NCBI GenBank assembly: GCA_016490735.1
Contig: JAEMWC010001545.1
Span: forward strand, 70,001 to 134,000
Direction of reading: 5' to 3'
DNA: 64,000 nt
Origin: Pachyseris speciosa
Taxonomy: Eukaryota > Cnidaria > Anthozoa > Scleractinia > Pachyseridae
Part shown: positions 23,048 through 34,495 of the stretch, piece by piece
Position numbering within the stretch: position 1 is the first letter of the stretch
Layout: every line of letters starts with the position of its first letter
Notes under the pieces: generated by a model
Told to the model about the DNA's origin: nothing
The model's input: the letters and a program-made list of their open reading frames with translations, nothing else
The model's database searches: none
Position numbers and translations under genes: made by a program

Positions 23048-23990
23048 AAGCGGACTATTCTGGCCAAGATTTTATTGTGTGGAACTTGGACATGTTAAGA
23101 GAACAAAAGATTTTGCTTGACCGTCACCCTATGTTATAAAACAAGCTATGTAGTGCCCCGGGTGTAACTGACCGATGCTTGGGTATAGGGGTACTACTGC
23201 AAGTTTGAAACCCTTACCCTGTTTCGAACAAAAAAAATAAGAGTAAATGCCAACGCGCTCTTTTTTAAGATTGTAGGAAGAACGTTAACTGAAAGCGAAC
23301 AAATCCCTAACCTGCCAAAGATCCTGATAAGTACAGGATATACCCGTTTCGGGACATCGGAATCAAAAGCCATACCTTATCCGTATAGGCCCTATAGGGA
23401 AGTATCCCCCGGTGTGATGCACAAATGAAATCAGTGACGTTTCTAAAGCCAAATTGGGATTACATGGGGCACGGCACGGGCTATTCACTATTTCATCCCC
23501 CACCCCCTAGGCTGTCCACTTACAAAAATATCTAATGTCCACGTGCAACTCGCTTTTTGGAAACGCTTAGATTCTTCTTCAATTCTCTTTTAATTTAATT
23601 TAATTTCTCTTTTTCCAATTTCTTGTCTTTTTTAATTTTTTTTTAATAATAAATATTTGGAAAAATTTGTTACCATCGACCCTCGACATGGAACCCTCGA
23701 CCCTCGACATAGAACCCTCGACCCTCGACCCTCGACCAAAAGACAGACTCAACGAAAGGTATCTGCATCTTACCTTTGTTACCGCTAAAAGTACAAAAAT
23801 ATTTTGACACTAATATTAACGATTGTATTAGAAGCAAGACAAAAATGAAACAATTTGATAATTGATCAGATCTGGATCTTAATGCTTAAAAATTTATGAA
23901 ATACTAGACGCTGGTATTTACAAAATTATTGCATTGAAACATAAGAAGATGTAATAATTTAATAATTGATATAATCATACAAAGGTAAGG

Positions 23991-26603
23991 CTAGTTAGAA
24001 TGGGAAGTGGTAGCAAAAACCAACTTGCCGTGTAGTGTTTTGTTTGTAAGTAGCAGTGTGTGGAGTTTGGTAGAGTTGCAGTAAGCTTTAGAAAGTTTGG
24101 GGATATGATGTGTGTGATATTTTTGTAGGATTTTTTGTACGATTTTGTCTGTGCGGATGTGTTTGTTGTATTTTGTCCGGTAGTAAATTGTCATGTTATT
24201 GTTGTTGTTATTTTTCTGTTGTAGTCTTTTGGTTTTCAGTCGTTTGTGTGTACAAAAAGAAAGCCAAGGGAAAGAAAAGTCAGTGATCAGTTTGTCAGGG
24301 TAGTCTAGTTTGTTTAGTCTAAGTCGAAAAAGGTTGTTGATGTGTTTGTAATCGTCTATCGTCTTGGACAGTCGACTGTAGCGGGTTGTTTCCGTCTTGA
24401 TTATGCCAGAAAAAATGTGACGTGGGTGATTGGATGAGAAATGAGGGTACATGTATTTGTGGTGTGGTTTTTGAAAAACATGATAATGAACTTTGTGGTA
24501 CCTGATAGTATGGTGGTTTAGTGAGATGGTGAGGTCTAGATAGTTGACGGAGTGCGAGCTGGATGAGAAGGTGATTGGAATTTGTGTGGGATATAAGCTG
24601 CACAAAGTTTAGTAATTATGTCATTAATGTTAGCTTTGTTAGTAAGCATAAACCCATCATCTATGTAGCGGCAAAAAATAAAAATGCTGTTAGGGTTACA
24701 GTTATGGTTAGTAAAAAAACTGAACTCGCTTAAAAGCAAAACAAGGTCAGCAATTTGGCGGCTGTGGTAACTTCCCATAGCGACGCCCTTAATCTGTTGA
24801 AAAACAGAATTGCCAACCTTGAAGAAATTACGTTGGTTAATAAAATTGTTAAGGTTAAGCAAATAGTCCCTATAAAGATTAGGCAAATTAAGTAGCTTGC
24901 AGCTGGTGATGATGGCTTGTATGGTGTCGTGATATGAAACGTTGGTGTATAATGAAGTGAAGTCGAATGTAGTAAGTGAGTAGTTGTCAATGTCAGTAAT
25001 GTTAATGTTTTGTAGTTTATCTATTAGGTCAGTTGAGTTGTAAATCAAAGGAAAAGGGATGTTGTTTGGGTCAAAAAAAGTTTTCAGTTGTAAAATGATA
25101 TTGTCGAGTTCTTGTCCAAGTAGTCGGGAGCGGTTAGAAGTAATGCATGAGTGTGCAGTAATAATAGGTCGTCCAGTAAGTTTATTCATGTTAGATGGGG
25201 AGGCAGTTTGCTCTAGTTTGTGTACTTTTGGTAGGAGTTTCATAAAAGGTAATTGTAGGAGTTTTCCGTTGGTACAGTATAATAGTTGCCGTTTTTGTGG
25301 GTCTGTCAAAAAATCTGTTTTAAATCTTGACGTTAGTTTTTTTAGTAGGGAGTTGGAGCGTTTGGTTAAAGTTGTCAAATTAAAATTGTCAATACGTCGG
25401 TATGTCTCTTTGTCAGAAAGCTGTCTGGTATATTCAGTTGTATACAATGAGATGGGTAAAAGTGCCCATCCCATGTTTTTGTCGGTCATTGTCAATATAA
25501 CCTCGTTATTGTCTTATAGGTGTTGGATGTAAGTTGATTGCTCTGGGGTAATGTTTGTTTGATGTGTGTGCAATAGTGTTTGCAAGTTTGTAGGTTGTAA
25601 GAATTGTTTGGTGTATGCAGTTGTGTTGTGGACATAATCGACAATGTGCAAGTTGAAATGTGGTTTGTTAAGTTCTTGCTTGAGTAATGCGTGCGGTTTT
25701 TGGTTAGGATAGGGTTTAAAACGATGATTAATTTTATGAGTTTTTTGTTTGCCAGTAGAAGAGTTCTGTTTCTTGATAATGGTGCAGAGTGCTTGGTTGA
25801 CTTCAGAGGTAATGGAGGTTTGCAAGGATCTTGAGTTGGAAGTAGTGAGGGTAGGAATGAAATTAGTGCCTTTGTTAAGTAGGTTTTTTAGTTCTTGTGG
25901 AAAATCAGAATTAGTAAAATTATGTATCTTGTCAAGGTTGCTGAGCTTTTGTTGTTCTTGCGAGATTTGCTGTTTGCGTAGGAGTTTTTCTTGGGATTCC
26001 AGGATGTTAGCTAGGTTATCAGGGTAGAGCGAGTAGCGTTGACGAAAGTATACGTTGAAAGTTCGGAGATTAGAGTTGAGATTGTTGAGTCTTTTTTGAA
26101 GAATGTGTCCATGGTTACGGTTAATCTTGATTAATTTTGTAGTCTTGATCTTGTGGTCTTTAAGTTCTGAGTTTTTTAAGGAATCGATCCGTTTTTGAAG
26201 CTGCTGATTTTCTTGTTTTAAGGTTGTAATAGAGTTTTCAATTTCAGATGTAGTTGATGAAGCGCTGGTAGATGTGATGGTAGATTTGATAGAAGATTGC
26301 TTGGTTTTGAAGGTGGAAGTGAAAAGTGTGGCTTGTAAATTGTGAATTGAGGCTTGGTTCTGCTCTCGGGATGGAATAAAGTCTGTGTATGGTGAAGAGT
26401 TTCTTTTTCTGCTGTAGTTTAAGAAGTGGAGTCCTTAATACTTTCCCGGTCCATTGGCGTTTTGTTGAAGTTCTTTTGAAAGGTCGTTTTTGCTGCTTGT
26501 TCAGGTTCTTTGCTTTCTTCTTTTGGCGGTACTTTGCTTTTCGCCGTCTATTTCGTTCATTTTTCTTGGCACAAGTGGTATGATTACCAGTATGTCTAGT
26601 CAT
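23991..26603 (-). pseudogene. Reverse-transcriptase retroelement, frameshifted, Penelope-like type
   Basis: The main frame (25495 to 24536) shows reverse transcriptase motifs in order: LPKVHK, GRPI, FDFTSLYTNV (motif A), GVAMGS (B) and CRYIDD (C). The continuation, with a LDLTIS thumb-entry motif, lies in another frame (24605 to 23991), so a frameshift falls around 24560-24605. Upstream pieces in the same direction include a 103-residue frame (25825 to 25514) and a very basic 119-residue frame (26603 to 26244, KNERNRRRKAKYRQKKK). The style resembles Penelope-like elements, but no GIY-YIG endonuclease region is visible after the RT. It could be an endonuclease-lacking branch or a truncated copy. 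It does not look functional as it stands. Confidence 0.75.
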
Positions 26604-26838
26604 ATTTTCTAAAATAATGACAGAGAAGGATGTGGAGTCATAAATATTTTGATAATTTTATTTGGGGATAAAGAATGGGTTTTGTTATAAGTTATTTAAT
26701 CTAACCCATATATATAAAAGGACTAAACCGTCCAGGTATAATTGAAAATGGACTGATAACAGGATATAAAATGGTCTAAATGAAAATGTACAAAGTCAAA
26801 CATAAAGCAGACTAAGAGAGAATGGACAATGGACAAGA

Positions 26839-26859
26839 TAACCCCCCCCCCCCCCCCCT
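26839..26859. repeat. Poly-C tract
   Basis: A run of C residues followed by TGGCTGGCCCTGC. Similar homopolymers recur at 8.0, 21.7, 47.6 and 58.7 kb, in several cases as poly-G. Confidence 0.8.
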
Positions 26860-27008
26860 GGCTGGCCCTGCATTAAATTGAGATGTGTTAGTATCAAAAC
26901 CATAAAAAAGAACAAAATAACCTGTGGTGATGGAAATGTATGGACACCTGTACCATGCAAAGTGTTGACTAGGATCAAAAATGTATCCCTACTGTAGATA
27001 CACCATAA

Positions 27009-27918
27009 TGTGTTAAAATCAGTTTCAGTAGTTTCACTAGCAACCTTTGTGGTTTCCCAGGTACCATGGTATGGAATCCCAAAACTGTGGGTTCCCAAGT
27101 CTCCACTGATTAAAATCAGTAGGTAAAGGGGGTTTTTTGTGTGCGCAAGGGAAGGAGGTTGTGAGCAGAAAATAAGATCATTAGTAAAATAGTTAGCTTT
27201 GTAAGGGGTTATATTGAACGAGAGACCTCTGCAACGCAGCACTCTCAAGCTCAACAATTAGTGTTAAAGTAACAAAAACAACTAAAACCTAGCAGAAATG
27301 TTACATTAAAATTCCAGAGAAAGCCACATCGAGGGAGTAATTTGGTGAGGGGCAAAACATGTGAAGGGATTAGGGTCAGCTGACTATTGGAAATGGGGAA
27401 TGGCGAATTCCGTATAATTTTATAGGGATTAGGACTAGGAGTTTTAAATAGAGGGGTGAAGAAAATAAAATAAATAGAGGGAATTAGGGAGGTGGAAACT
27501 CATTATAAGGATTAGGGTTATATTGAGCGAGAGACCTCTGCAACACAGCACTCTCGAGCTCAATTTGATGTACATTACGATAATGATGAGTATTACACTC
27601 AGGGACAGGGTTAGCTAGACATGGGGAGGGGGAAACTCCCTTTTGAAGGATTAGGCCTATTTAGTTTGGGGAGGGGCAATGCTGATTAGGGTTAGCTAAT
27701 TTTGGGGAAGGGAACACCCTGTATACGGATTAGGCCTATTTAGTTTGGGGAGGGGCAATGCCGTTTAGGGTTAGCTAATTTTGGGGTAGGGGAAACTCTG
27801 TATACGGATTAGGCCTATTTAATTTGGGGAGGGGCAAGGCTGTTTAGGGTTAGCTAATTTTGGGGAAGGGAACACCCTGTATACGGATTAGGCCTATTCA
27901 GTTTGGGAGGGGCAATGC
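27009..27918. repeat. Direct-repeat family A, right copy
   Basis: Nearly identical to 17750-18660 and in the same orientation. It ends inside a 79-bp unit at GGGGCAATGC, where it meets the sequence TGCACACACAGAACACC that is found again at 30512. The RT relic and the palindrome lie between the two family-A copies. Confidence 0.85.
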
Positions 27919-27947
27919 ACACACAGAACACCTCTAGAGTGCTGCCA

Positions 27948-28794
27948 TGTCACACCGGCGAATGGACAACCAGTTTTAATTGCTCATGGACAACTTTTAC
28001 ATGTAGGGGGAAGAGATCTTTCAAACCATACCCAAATGACCACGATTCCGTCAAACAGACCGGAGAAAACGCGAAAAAACCAAGTGACATTGAGCCAAAT
28101 ATTTGAATGAAAATCTTGTTCCACTACCCACCTGCACTTCCTTCAACCTGATCCTATTATCCTAAACGCTTTCCACAAATATTTTCCCACCGAAAGGAAG
28201 CCCAGAAAATGCCCAGCAAGAGAAAAAGAAATCGAGGCAGGAAAATTGAAAGAAAGGGGAGGAGAGAAAGCGAAAGGTAGAAGGAGATGGGGCGGTGAAA
28301 GTTTTCAACCCAAATTTTGTTTTCTGCGCATTTCCGATCTTGGAAAGCTAATATTAAGCATCAGGAACAGAAGGGCGCGATGAACTCCACCAGCAAACAA
28401 CGTTTTGGGCAGTTTTGGTTCTTTTTGGCTAGAATCGGGCCAGAAAACGGCTCGACGAGCTTCTAAAGGTGTTTTTCCGCAAAATGCTTGATAGTCAATG
28501 GATTAAACACATTAACCAAACATTAGATATACAGACAAACCAGCAGAGTGGTTCCAAATCTGCCAATCATAGCCAGCACAAATTGAACTTCCGACCTTGT
28601 AAAGCAACGGTTCTTTTTTCAGAGAATTTTGGTAAAATGATTACTTGCAGCGAGGAAATAGCCATCGCCGGCTTGGAACTTAGGTTTTGAAACACAGAGT
28701 CTGGCATTACTCAGTTAAAGAAGCTGCTGTAGATTCCATTTTATCTCACACTTCATTTGGAAATGCATTGGCTTACTAAAATTGTGCAACTGAT
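27948..28794. other. No gene recognised
   Basis: Contains purine-rich tracts (28200-28290) and a 73-codon frame at 28469-28690 without recognisable motifs. Nothing here can be assigned. Confidence 0.4.
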
Positions 28795-28804
28795 TATAAT
28801 CTAG

Positions 28805-28895
28805 CCTCCTTCGCAGCCGTTATTTGTGTCGGTCCTATTCTCCCTCCCCACCAAGAATAGGACCGACGCAAACAACGGCTGCAAAGGAGGCTGAC
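28805..28895. mobile_element. Hairpin MITE with 10-bp target duplication
   Basis: Two roughly 39-bp arms (CCTCCTTCGCAGCCGTT... and the complement ...AACGGCTGCAAAGGAGG) surround a CCCTCCCCACC loop. TATAATCTAG is duplicated on each side (28795-28804 and 28896-28905). The duplication size fits a MULE-derived MITE. Confidence 0.8.
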
Positions 28896-28975
28896 TATAA
28901 TCTAGTATTACCATGAGATAAGATAGAGCAAGCAAGGCGTGTCACTACATATAGGGATTGCGGCCTGCACACACA
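28892..28975 (+). repeat. 84-bp direct repeat, left of Penelope element
   Basis: Matches 30438-30521 with about two mismatches. It begins TGACTATAATCTAGTATTAC and therefore includes the last bases of the hairpin MITE and its target duplication. The repeat is thus duplicated host sequence, more like a long target-site duplication than a terminal repeat of the element. Confidence 0.85.
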
Positions 28976-28976
28976 C

Positions 28977-30281
28977 TAAGGAACCTAGCTCGGAAACGCT
29001 ACTCCGCCTAGCTGAACTAGTTTTAACACTTAACTGTTTTCTTTCGCTGACAACTATTACAAGCAAATTAATGGTGTAGCGATGGGCACAAAAATGGGAC
29101 CTAGCTACGCCAATCTTTTTGTAGGTTACGTCGAGTATCAATTCTTCAATCAGTACAACGGTCCTAAACCTGAACTCTACGGTCGTTACATTGACGACTG
29201 TATCGGCGCAATTTCGTCTAGCAAGGAGGAAATCAGTCAATTTATAACCGCCGTTAATTCCTTTCATCCGGCTCTAAAATATACCTGGGAAATTTCGGAA
29301 ACTTCCATGGCCTTTCTTGATATCAAAGTTTTTATCAGCGGCAACGTTTTATGTACCAGTGTGCACTACAAACCCACCGATTCTCACAGTTATTTGTTGT
29401 ATTCATCTTCACATCCATCTCATGTCAAAAACGTCATTCCCTATTCTCAATTTCTTAGACTTCGACGTCTGTGTAGTGATGACTCTGATTTTTCCAACAA
29501 ATCAGAGGAAATGTGCCATTTTTTCGAGAAACGTGGCTATCCTGATTCAGTGGTTCAATCGGTCCATCACCGCGCTCAACAGATTGATCAACAGTCAGCA
29601 CTACAGACGTCACAAAAGGAAAAGAATGACAGAATTCCATTCACCCTCACATTTCACCCGCATAATAACCCAGTTAAAGCCATCATTCTTAATAACTTTA
29701 AGATACTGCAAAATGATCCAGAAACTGCTAGAATCTTTTCGGAACCACCGCTGATTTCATTCAAACGCGACAAAAATGTAGGTAACTTTCTAGTTAAAAG
29801 CGCATTCAAAACAACTGAACAACCTGGCACTTTTAAATGCGCGCGCTCGCGATGCAAAACTTGTCCTTTCATTCAAAACACTGACAAAATATCGGGCCCT
29901 AAGCGATCTGTTAAGATCACTGATCGTTTCACGTGTACCTCCGCAAATGTTATCTATTGCATAATCTGCACATTATGCAAAAAGTTATCCATCGGCGAAA
30001 CAGGAAGACGGCTAGGTGACCGATTCCGAGAACATCTTCGTGATGTTGAGAAAGATGACAAAGACGCATCCAAACCTGTCGCTCGGCATTTTAATCTCCC
30101 TAACCATTCCAAACAACACATGTCGATCTCCGGCCTTTCCCTACATCAAGGTACCACGGAAAGCCGTAAAAATCTCGAGCAAAAACTGATCTTTCAAATT
30201 GGCACTCTTAATCCCCACGGTATCAACGAGCGCTTTTCATTCAAATTAATTTATTCCTGTTTTTCACGTTACCACCAATAG
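28977..30281 (+). pseudogene. Penelope-type RT plus GIY-YIG endonuclease, 5' truncated
   Basis: The long frame (open from about 29018, first ATG 29082, stop at 30281) starts at motif B, GVAMGTKMGPSYANLFV, and continues with motif C (GRYIDD) and the FLD thumb-entry motif. A zinc-type cluster CARSRCKTCPF follows. Then comes the endonuclease-like segment NVIYCIICTLC...IGETGRRLGDRFREH, in which the GIY-YIG pattern is recognisable as IYC and IGET, and finally a basic C-terminus. Upstream, from 28977 to about 29040, an RT-like reading continues in a different frame, so there is a small frameshift near 29042. With motif A missing it cannot encode a complete RT. Confidence 0.85.
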
Positions 30282-30331
30282 CGTAGCTCCATTTTCTGTC
30301 AGTATAAACCATACACAACCCACAATTCCTC

Positions 30332-30380
30332 GATTCGCCCCGACGAAGGGCTAACGCTCGAAACGTCAGCTAATCGAATC
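30332..30380 (+). ncRNA. Hammerhead-ribozyme-like motif in Penelope 3' tail
   Basis: The order is GATTCG, CCGACGA, GGGC-TAAC-GCTC, GAAAC, GTC, then CGAATC. Outer GATTCG/CGAATC can form stem I, GGGC/GCTC stem II, and AC/GU a minimal stem III, with cleavage predicted after C30367. This matches the compact hammerheads known from Penelope-like elements. The CUGANGA core reads CCGACGA, with U4 replaced by C, so the copy is probably weak or inactive. Confidence 0.6.
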
Positions 30381-30381
30381 C

Positions 30382-30412
<31 letters not shown>

Positions 30413-30437
30413 CGTTGATAAACCAAATTTTCGTGTT

Positions 30438-30521
30438 TGACTATAATCTAGTATTACTATGAGATAAGATAGAGCAAGCAAGGCGTGTCACTATATATAG
30501 GGATTGCGGCCTGCACACACA
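30438..30521 (+). repeat. 84-bp direct repeat, right of Penelope element
   Basis: Partner of 28892-28975. Its final bases continue into TGCACACACAGAACACC, which is also found at 27916. Confidence 0.85.
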
Positions 30522-30856
30522 GAACACCTCTAGAGTGCTGCCAGGCGATTACTTATGAAAAGTCAACAGCGTTTAATTTGCCATGTCCACGTGGGGAACT
30601 CCCTCATTTCTGGATCCATAACTGTTCTCTAACTGCTCACTTCGCTCACATTTTCTACGAAGATCATAGAGGCCTTCCGCTGACCATGTATCCTGACGAC
30701 TCGGATGTACGTGTAATTTGCATAATCGCTCGACACCTGTGAGCGATAACAACAGATGCTGAAGAAAAACAACTTTTCAATCTAAGCGCAGTCGTGTTAC
30801 TTGCTCCGAGTGGTTTTAAATTGCCGAGTTTTAATCAAAACGCTTCTGTAGCCACA

Positions 30857-32605
30857 ATGTTCTCCCCTGAGGACTCCATCGAAGAATGTAAAGAGGCTTT
30901 TTACCTGTACGATCACAGAGGAGACAAGAAGGTTGAATGTAACCAGATAGGCGAAGTTATGAGAGCCTTGGGTACAAACCCGACTGAAGGAGAAATTGTG
31001 AAAATTATTCGCAGTCTCGACCCTGCTGGAACTGGTGCTAAACGTGTTAGCTTCGAAGAATTCTTCCCAATTTACCAAAATCTGCGAGATCGTCAGAAAA
31101 AAAGCGGAGGTAAGAGATATGGATAAAACTTAATTTCTTATGATTTTTTTCTTTTTTCATAAAAGTTAAGTTTATTGAGCGGATGTCTAGTGAAAAAAAT
31201 TCGTGCTTTTATTCTTCCATATTGTGAACTGCAGTCTCAGAAAATAAACACCAGAGGTATTACATTTTATTTTAAAAGGAAACCAGGCTATTATTTTGTA
31301 GCTCAAAGCAGAATTAAAACGATTCAATGCCGGGAAAACTTCTATGATGACATTCATAAAATATATGAAGAACACCAATAATATTTTTCCCTTTCGAGAT
31401 GAATTATGAATATTGGCATCAATGACGATCAATGCGGATTTATAGTTGTTTATATTGAAGATCCCTCAAACAACATCACCAAACTTCCTTAAGCTTATTT
31501 AAGTCTTACAATCAGATTTACGAAGAATATTCTGCTTTCAACTCGGACCATTTTACATAAATTTATTTTAAATTAACAACCGAATTTTCATCTGGTAGCT
31601 TTAAAGGAAAGATTAAGCTTATGTATGAACAGAATGACATGCACACACACTATTTTGAGAAACTGTGCAGTGAAAAACAAAGCTTGGAATCTGTAAGCTT
31701 AACACATTTTGCTAAGCTTATCATTGTTCTATCGTTTTCGAAGGAAACTCAGTATCTATAGATACATTAAAACCTTAGGGACCTACCTTTCAATATGTAG
31801 GTGGTAGATTAAAAGAAATTTGTAGTATATGGAAAAAATGTTCGCCGAAAGAGTTCTTTTCAACGGAACAAAAATTATGCAAGCTGTAGTGGCAGTCAAA
31901 CAGTCAGTTTCCCGCCACACGACACGACCACTCGTGTCAAATCAAAACGTTGAACAAAGAGAAACCCCTATATATGCTGTAATGATCTACAAGAGCAAAT
32001 GTCCCCTCCATTTTCTGTCTATACAAAACATGTACCTCACCACTTGAGTTCAACAGGGTTTGAAAAATATACTTCTCCTCTAAAACAACCCACACCCCAC
32101 CACCGAGTCAGCAAACACTTTAATGGCGTCAAGATGAACGCCCAGGAACATAGAGCACTTAGAAAGTACTTCTGAGCGGGTAAAACACACAATCGTTAAA
32201 AATTTCGACAGTTTTTTTTTTAATTTAGTTCCGCGATATAGGATTTAAAAAACAATAAATTGTCGCCATCGTCGACATCAGAAAGACGAGTCGACGGTCA
32301 TCATGCCGGCCTCATGCTCGAGTTTACGAGAAAAAGCGAAGAAGCTTGTAAAATTAGGCCTCTTCAGCTCACTGCGCTTTTTGTTTTACTTATTTTCAGT
32401 TGACCCAGAATACTTTATTGAATGCCTTCGCGTATTTGACCGCAACTGCAATGGATTGGTGAACGCGGCCGAGTTGCGTCATGTGCTGTGTAGCCTGGGT
32501 GATAAACTGACAGCTGAAGAAGTTGATCAGCTTTTAGTTGGCTTCGAAGACAATCAAGGCCAAGTACTGTATGAAGACTTCGTCAAGCACATCATGTCCG
32601 GATAA
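30857..32605 (+). CDS. Myosin essential (alkali) light chain
   Basis: Two exons, 30857-31109 and 32400-32605, join in phase 1 through GTAAGA and TTTTCAG splice sites to give 152 residues, the usual length of essential light chains. Start: GCCACAATGT at 30857, [15 protein letters not shown]. Residues 9-30 and 45-80 form the N-lobe, with the family phrase [13 protein letters not shown] and a degenerate first loop. The C-lobe has [12 protein letters not shown], close to a canonical EF-hand loop, then [19 protein letters not shown] and a degenerate last EF-hand ending [11 protein letters not shown]. This subunit wraps the IQ motif of the myosin neck. Paralogue type (MYL6-like or muscle) cannot be decided. 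AATAAA at about 32944 may be the polyadenylation signal. Confidence 0.92.
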
Positions 32606-34490
32606 CACTTGACAACTTTACACACTTTTTCACTTGGGCATAACGTTTATTTCAGCCCTTTGAAATGAAAAATAACTCTTACAGTGCATTTACTGAAACC
32701 AGGGCCGCCAAGACAATGAAAACCAATCAGACAGGCAGAACTAAAACAATTGATTGCAACATTTTCTAGTTCGGCGAATCAAACGTCCGGTACAAAAAAA
32801 TGAAATCGCAATTTGTTCGTTGACCGGTGATGCTTACCTTTCAAGTTCAATCCGTTGGTCTTTTAGTATTTTCGCATACGAAATGGAAGAATTATAAACT
32901 ACATTCAGTTACCACGGGTTGTTGGCCATTGGCTGATTTACAAAATAAATGGAAACAAAAGCTTTGTAAATGAGTGATCGTAAATTTATATCCGGGCAAA
33001 GTGCTTCCAGAGTTTGGAAGTTGATGCATAGTTTCAAAAAAAGCCCTCCAAATGGACGTTCGATTGTGGTTTCGTTAAGAAAACTGCTCAGAGACCATTT
33101 AAAGTGACACTCTAAAACAGAATCGGTTTTCCTTTATTTTTTAAATCAACCAACTACCCCATAGTAACTGAGTGCAGCATGTAGCGGTTTGAACTGGTCA
33201 TTTGAACGACCCCGTATTCGCGTAAACATGACCGCTCAACGAAATCAGTTGCGATTTCATTGTTTTGTACTGGACATTTAATTCGCCTGATTTAAAAATG
33301 TTGGCATCTATTGTTTCAGTTCTGTCCTCTGATTGATTTTCATTGTCTGGGTGGCCCCGGTTTCAGTGAACGCACTGTATGGTTTTCTCGAAGCACAGAC
33401 TAACAGTGTCGGATCCAGAGAGAGATTGTGTGGATTCTGTCATGGTAAAGTGAACGCAAACCTTAAGGGTCATAAGGAAGCCAAAAGACCACAGTTTATG
33501 TTGATTTGTGTCAGGTGACGGAACTTTTACAGTTCCATATTGAGTGAAGTTAAACCTCTGGTCTTGTCCCCTTCACCTTGAAAAGGACGAAAAAGAACCC
33601 ACACACTGATCGTAAACTAAAAAAGTAGGGGTATAGTTCCCGATGCTGTGGTCTGTGACAACGAAAAGCACAACGTAATAAATAATAACAAACGAACTGG
33701 GAGGAGGACAAAACAAGTACGAGAGGGCCAGGGAAGGGCGTCCCGATAAGTGTTCGTCGCTTCAGTTGTTCTCGCTCATCCCAACTATCCGAGTGCCTGG
33801 AATAGGCTAAAGGCGATGCAGTTTTTCAAACCAATTTGCATCGACCATCACACAAATATCCTTTCTTACAACAGTACCTATCGGTGAGAGCTGGGCTAAA
33901 GTCTTTTTAATAACAAAAACGGGAGAGTAACTATAGTTTCTTTGAAAGATGACCGACTGTAACTAGATTTAATCTCTGTTATGATAGCAGTTCCTTCCGA
34001 GACGTTTCTTTTGTTTGTTTTTTTACTACCGCGGAATACTCGGAATTGACGGTAATGGTGTTGTTTAGGGGACCTATTCCGTTTTCGGAATGAAAGAGAT
34101 AGCTCTCAAAAAACCTTATTCCATCCGATTCTCTCATTTCTAAACCGGAATAGGAATTAAGGCAGAATAGTCCCCCAAAAATTGGGCCCTGGTTGAGTGT
34201 AAAATCAAGAACCTTTTCTCGATACTCCTAGAACACTTGAAGACGAGGGTATAACTCGATTTTCTCATAGGCAGGGCATACGATAACCAATTTCCAAACA
34301 CAGGGAAAAAACGTGAAAAGAGTAGCAGTAAATTTTGAAATTTCAATCCTTTTCCAACCTAGCTGGCCATCCTTAGCCAAAGAAAATGAAGGCAGATATA
34401 TACGTTAAACAAAACTCAAAGATAATACGCCGCTTCCTGTTATTCCAACGCGCCTCTTTGAAGTAACACTTAATCCAAGTAACATATCCT
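32606..34490. other. Intergenic, nothing recognised
   Basis: Only short frames occur here. An exon-like stretch at 33367-33443 has splice-like edges but no recognisable protein. A small inverted repeat of TATTCC/GGAATA phrases occurs around 34070-34170. Confidence 0.4.
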
Positions 34491-34495
34491 TTTTA

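Larger units (their letters stand above)
20079..23748. repeat. Giant near-perfect palindrome
   Basis: The left arm 20079-21896 and right arm 21902-23748 are inverted copies about a 5-bp centre (CGAAC) between GCGCGAACC and GGTTCGCGC. The outer tips carry short TCGAGGG tandem repeats on one side and CCCTCGA on the other. The coding-like middle of each arm yields identical predicted peptides. The arm tips and the ~150 bp beside the centre differ by substitutions and small indels, and the poly-C/poly-G tracts differ in length (21713-21732 versus 22074-22090). Such differences argue against a simple assembly fold-back. No target-site duplication is evident. Confidence 0.93.
28976..30437 (+). mobile_element. 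5'-truncated Penelope-like element
   Basis: A 1.46-kb insertion lies between 84-bp direct repeats. It carries the distal half of a Penelope-type reverse transcriptase, a GIY-YIG-type endonuclease region, and a 3' tail with a hammerhead-like fold. The 5' part of the RT (fingers and motif A) is absent. Confidence 0.85.

Noticed and set aside
25059..25532. 157-codon plus-strand ORF
   Set aside because: It is antisense to the reverse transcriptase frame, which has clear conserved motifs on the other strand.
17353..27257. ORFs starting METWEPILLG or MLSLRVLRCRG at 17.8 and 27.2 kb
   Set aside because: They run through repeat family A and change partner at its borders, so they are junction artefacts.
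30543..30740. Exon-like stretch upstream of the light-chain gene (frame with FNLPCPRGELPHFWIHNCSL)
   Set aside because: The left edge resembles an acceptor, but no family is recognised and it does not join in phase to the light-chain exons. It may be promoter or 5' region.
33367..33443. Short exon-like sequence between TTTCAG and GTAAAG
   Set aside because: No neighbouring exon or recognisable domain; splice-like edges alone are common by chance.
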